Program-made: the position numbers and the translations under genes
In this document: positions 6,283-8,699 of the stretch, in pieces
Numbering within the stretch: the first letter of the stretch is position 1
How the letters are laid out: every line of letters begins with the position of its first letter
The notes under the pieces: model-generated
Database searches by the model: none
What the model saw: only the letters and a program-made list of their open reading frames with translations
What the model was told of the DNA's origin: nothing
From: Clostridia bacterium
GTDB lineage: Bacteria; Bacillota_A; Clostridia; Oscillospirales; CAG-272
Direction of reading: 5' to 3'
DNA: 8,699 nucleotides
NCBI GenBank assembly: GCA_017408625.1
Contig: JAFQUG010000285.1
Location: 1 to 8,699 of the forward strand

Positions 6283-6864
6283 ATGCAACAAATCAAAACC
6301 TACCTGCCTGATGACGAGACCATCATTGATCTGTATTGGGCAAGAGATCAGGAGGCCATTCGTCTGACTGATCAGAAATACCGTACATATTTGATGACGG
6401 TTGCAAACAATATTCTGCATGATCTCCAGGACAGCGAGGAATGCCTGAACGATACGTATCTCGGCGCATGGAACTCCATGCCGCCCAAGCGTCCTCGCGT
6501 GCTCAAGGCCTTTTTGTCTGTCATCATGCGCCGCCAGGCTATGATGTATTACAGACACCATAACAGACAAAAGCGCGGAGGGGACAGCCAGCCCATCTCG
6601 CTCTCGGATTTTTCGTTCATTTCGGAAGAACCGATCAGATACACAGAGCAGGACAGTGACGTTTTGTCGAGCGTCCTGGATGAGTTTATGGCAGGGCTTG
6701 AAGGAGAGAGTCGGTATATTTTCATCAGCCGTTATTTCTATGGGCATCAGATTGATCAGATTGCAAATAAATTGGGGCGCAGCCGCTCTAAGATCAACAA
6801 GGAGCTTGCAAGTCTCAGATCTGAGCTTAAACAAAGATTGGAAGAGGAGGGATATTCGGTATGA
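6283..6864 (+). CDS. ECF-type RNA polymerase sigma factor, module 3
   Basis: A 193-residue ECF sigma factor. AAGGAGA at 6270-6276 lies 6 bases before ATG 6283. Region 2 (about residues 17-95) keeps NNILHDLQDSEECLNDTYLGAW and MPPKRPRVLKAFL. Its region 2.4 helix is unusual, however: MRRQAMMYYRHHNRQKRGG replaces the AIDRYR-type sequence of module 1. Region 4 (about 139-186) has helix-turn-helix QIDQIANKLGRSRSKINKEL, in which the Gly-Cys of the other two copies is Gly-Arg and STVN is SKIN. These changes fall in DNA-contacting parts and suggest a different promoter preference. The stop overlaps the partner gene. The frame is intact, with no sign of decay. Confidence 0.93.
   Translation: MQQIKTYLPDDETIIDLYWARDQEAIRLTDQKYRTYLMTVANNILHDLQDSEECLNDTYLGAWNSMPPKRPRVLKAFLSVIMRRQAMMYYRHHNRQKRGGDSQPISLSDFSFISEEPIRYTEQDSDVLSSVLDEFMAGLEGESRYIFISRYFYGHQIDQIANKLGRSRSKINKELASLRSELKQRLEEEGYSV
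6844..6864 (+). promoter_or_regulatory. embedded RBS and ATGA overlap, module 3
   Basis: GAGGAGGG (6844-6851) lies in the terminal Glu-Glu-Gly codons, 9 bases before ATG 6861; TGA 6862-6864 ends the sigma gene. Confidence 0.83.
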
Positions 6865-8588
6865 GTAAGCAAATCAATCGCGATCTGCTCAGCGATGCGA
6901 TCGGCAAGATCGATCCGGATTATTTGGATGAATTTGAACGAATGGACGCAGGGCTTACCAAAAAGCCACCGCACAAAAAGCACTATCTGCGTGCTTTTCT
7001 GATCAGTGCCGCCTGCCTTGTGCTTGTATTTGCGCTGCTGCTTTGCAGCCTGCCGTTGACCTATATTGTGTTTAAAGATCCCATTGATTCCGTTGTTTCG
7101 CAAACGGTCGACCGTGTGATCTTTGGTCAAGATGGGGAAGAGGATGGCTCCAAAACCATTCCGCTTTGGGTGAGTTGGGGGGCGACCGAAGCCTTTTTCA
7201 ACGCACTTGGCGCGGGAACGGAGCATTCAGCCATCGAAGCCATGAAGCATGGCGACTCCCAAGGCTTGATTGCCGAGCTCCTTGAAAACCTCGGGTTATT
7301 CTTAGACCGTCTGTATCAATACTACTTGGATAACAAGGATGAGATCGACGGGGTGATCGACGAGCTGGAGAATGAGCTTGGCACAGAGATTGAAATCGAA
7401 TCAAGCTTTGATCCTCCCATCATCGAATATCCGACCGAGCCTGAAGAGACAGAGCCACCTACGGAAGAGATCACCGATCCGCCGGTTGAGTATGTTCCGC
7501 CCGAAATCTTCGTGATCTACGAGCCCATGAACCTCAAGCTTCAGCAGCTGACAGGCAACGCGGGCACGTATTATACCGTCTGTGGCTTTCACGATCCGGA
7601 AATCATTGTCAATGATCTGATCATTCCCGCAGAGGTGAACGGCATTCCCGTCAAGGTGATCGGGGCGGAAGCGTTTAAGAACTGCCGCGAGATTCAATCG
7701 GTCTATCTGCCGAGTACCATCGTGACGATCAGTGCACAGGCATTTATGTCCTGCACAATAGAATCCTTGGAGATTCCCGTTTCGGTTGAGCGAATCGATT
7801 CGGGGGCCTTTTACGGCTGTAAAAAGATTGGGACTGTGATATTTGAAGAGGGGAGCAGATTGTCTGTCATTGGTTATCAGGTCTTTGCATGCTCCGGTAT
7901 TGAAACCCTTGAACTGCCAAGCGGATTGCTGAACGTTAACAGTCAAGCATTTGAATCCTGCTCCAAGCTTACAGCTGTCGTAATTCCAGCGTCTGTCAGA
8001 AGTCTTGCGTACGGAGCGTTTATCAATTGTCATTCGTTGCAAAGTGTAAAAATCGCTGCTGATGGAACGCTCAACGTTGGAGAATCTGCATTCAAAGGCT
8101 GCAAGGCCTTGACGGATCTGGAGCTTGGCGGTACCGCACAGATCTCGCGGAACGCTTTTGAGAATTGTGATGCACTGCAAAGCATTGTAATTCCCGGATC
8201 GGTGGGCGTGATTGGAGAATACGCCTTTACCGACTGTGACGCATTGGAGAACGTGACGTTTGCAAGCGGTATGAAAAAGCTCTCTATCTCCGGCTATGCG
8301 TTCTCTAATTGCGATCGTATTACCGAGATTGAATTTCCCGCGCGTCTTTCGACCACACAGAATTTCATTTTGTTTGGATGCGATGCGATCGAAAAGATCA
8401 CCATTCAGAATCCGACGGGCAATTACAGTGCTGCAAGTTTCTATATTGAGAATTATTTGTATAGCGATCACACCGTTTTGTTTAACGGAACAAAGGGGCA
8501 GTGGCGGGCACTGGGACTGCAGGACGTTCACGGTATGAACAGCACCATTATCTGCAGCGACGGCTATTTCGGAGTCAAGCCCGAATAA
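6861..8588 (+). CDS. membrane-anchored anti-sigma-like protein with shorter BspA-type LRR ectodomain, module 3
   Basis: A 575-residue paralogue and the most divergent of the three. The cytoplasmic tail (1-42) has LLSDAIGKIDPDYLDEFERM and a basic stretch (HKKHYLR). The transmembrane helix is about 43-62, followed by SLPLTYIV. The membrane-proximal block (63-155) keeps DSVVSQTVDRVIF, FFNALGAGTEHSAIEAM and LYQYY, but the IKQEDLLLNWIEW motif of the other two is replaced by SKTIPLWVSW. The linker (about 167-215) is Glu/Pro/Thr-rich (PTEPEETEPPTEE). About 12 LRR_5 repeats follow from residue 250, and the cap has FNGTKGQWRAL then CSDGYFGVKPE. Roughly six repeats fewer than modules 1 and 2 give a shorter ectodomain. 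The anti-sigma function is inferred from context, as for its paralogues. Confidence 0.82.
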   Translation: MSKQINRDLLSDAIGKIDPDYLDEFERMDAGLTKKPPHKKHYLRAFLISAACLVLVFALLLCSLPLTYIVFKDPIDSVVSQTVDRVIFGQDGEEDGSKTIPLWVSWGATEAFFNALGAGTEHSAIEAMKHGDSQGLIAELLENLGLFLDRLYQYYLDNKDEIDGVIDELENELGTEIEIESSFDPPIIEYPTEPEETEPPTEEITDPPVEYVPPEIFVIYEPMNLKLQQLTGNAGTYYTVCGFHDPEIIVNDLIIPAEVNGIPVKVIGAEAFKNCREIQSVYLPSTIVTISAQAFMSCTIESLEIPVSVERIDSGAFYGCKKIGTVIFEEGSRLSVIGYQVFACSGIETLELPSGLLNVNSQAFESCSKLTAVVIPASVRSLAYGAFINCHSLQSVKIAADGTLNVGESAFKGCKALTDLELGGTAQISRNAFENCDALQSIVIPGSVGVIGEYAFTDCDALENVTFASGMKKLSISGYAFSNCDRITEIEFPARLSTTQNFILFGCDAIEKITIQNPTGNYSAASFYIENYLYSDHTVLFNGTKGQWRALGLQDVHGMNSTIICSDGYFGVKPE

Positions 8589-8601
8589 CCGATTCTATTT
8601 C

Positions 8602-8632
8602 AAGAACCACCGCACGGCGGTGGTTCTTTTTT
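8602..8632 (+). terminator. Rho-independent terminator of module 3
   Basis: A 12-bp perfect stem (AAGAACCACCGC 8602-8613 with 8617-8628), an ACG loop and a T-tract to 8632. The sequence is unrelated to the terminators of modules 1 and 2. Confidence 0.93.
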
Positions 8633-8640
8633 GATATCTA

Positions 8641-8668
8641 TTGAAATTTTTCATATTTGTGATAAAAT
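8641..8668 (+). promoter_or_regulatory. housekeeping sigma-A promoter of a gene beyond the window
   Basis: TTGAAA (8641-8646), a 16-base spacer, then TAAAAT (8663-8668) preceded by TGA. The geometry is identical to the promoters before modules 2 and 3, pointing to a further module downstream. Confidence 0.65.
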
Positions 8669-8682
8669 GTTTTTATATGAGC

Positions 8683-8699
8683 GAACATTTTCAGAAAAA
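8683..8699 (+). promoter_or_regulatory. -35 half of a candidate ECF promoter cut by the window end
   Basis: GAAC (8683-8686) followed by ATTTTC matches the start of the ECF-like promoters of modules 1-3. It sits 16 bases past the housekeeping -10, exactly as in module 3. The -10 part would fall just outside the window. Confidence 0.45.

Noticed and set aside
7401..8531. Open frame of 376 codons on the minus strand opposite the module 3 LRR region
   Set aside because: It lies wholly antisense to a well-supported LRR gene, has no ribosome binding site before its ATG, and its sequence is just the complement of the repeat units. Repetitive coding DNA often leaves long antisense frames.
521..8699. 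Insertion sequence, phage or integron carrying the modules
   Set aside because: No transposase, integrase, terminal inverted repeats or target duplications are visible. The array simply follows the asnS terminator.

Overview
The window looks like chromosome of a Gram-positive Firmicute of the class Clostridia, probably from a gut or other anaerobic community. This is inferred from the asparaginyl-tRNA synthetase tail, strong AAGGAGG-type ribosome binding sites, TTGNNN/TAAAAT promoters, U-tailed hairpin terminators and the style of the ECF sigma factors. All real genes lie on the + strand. No mobile element, tRNA, rRNA or CRISPR array is visible.

Layout: positions 2-520 are the 3' end of asnS, closed by a terminator at 531-560. 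Three consecutive modules of identical design then fill the window. Each has an intergenic promoter region, an ECF sigma factor of 193-195 residues, a 4-base ATGA overlap, a large single-pass membrane protein, and a hairpin terminator. Module 1 is 639-3277, module 2 is 3448-6128 and module 3 is 6283-8588. The membrane proteins (684, 700 and 575 residues) share a short cytoplasmic N-terminus with a D-A-(I/V)-G-x-(I/V)-D motif, one transmembrane helix, a conserved extracytoplasmic block of about 95 residues, an acidic low-complexity linker, and a long BspA-type leucine-rich-repeat (LRR_5) ectodomain ending in a C-(T/S)-D-G cap. The last 100 bases carry another promoter region like those ahead of modules 2 and 3, so at least a fourth module probably begins just past the window.

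Working model (inference): each membrane protein is an anti-sigma factor. Its cytoplasmic tail holds the partner sigma factor, and its LRR domain senses a protein, glycan or surface ligand outside the cell. Release of the sigma factor would activate target genes and the module's own ECF-type promoter. Modules 2, 3 and the predicted fourth also carry a housekeeping extended -10 promoter that could supply basal expression. The architecture resembles the SigI/RsgI carbohydrate-sensing pairs of cellulolytic clostridia, with LRRs in place of carbohydrate-binding domains. The tandem expansion, divergent LRR tips and divergent DNA-contacting sigma regions suggest a family of parallel surface-signalling channels.
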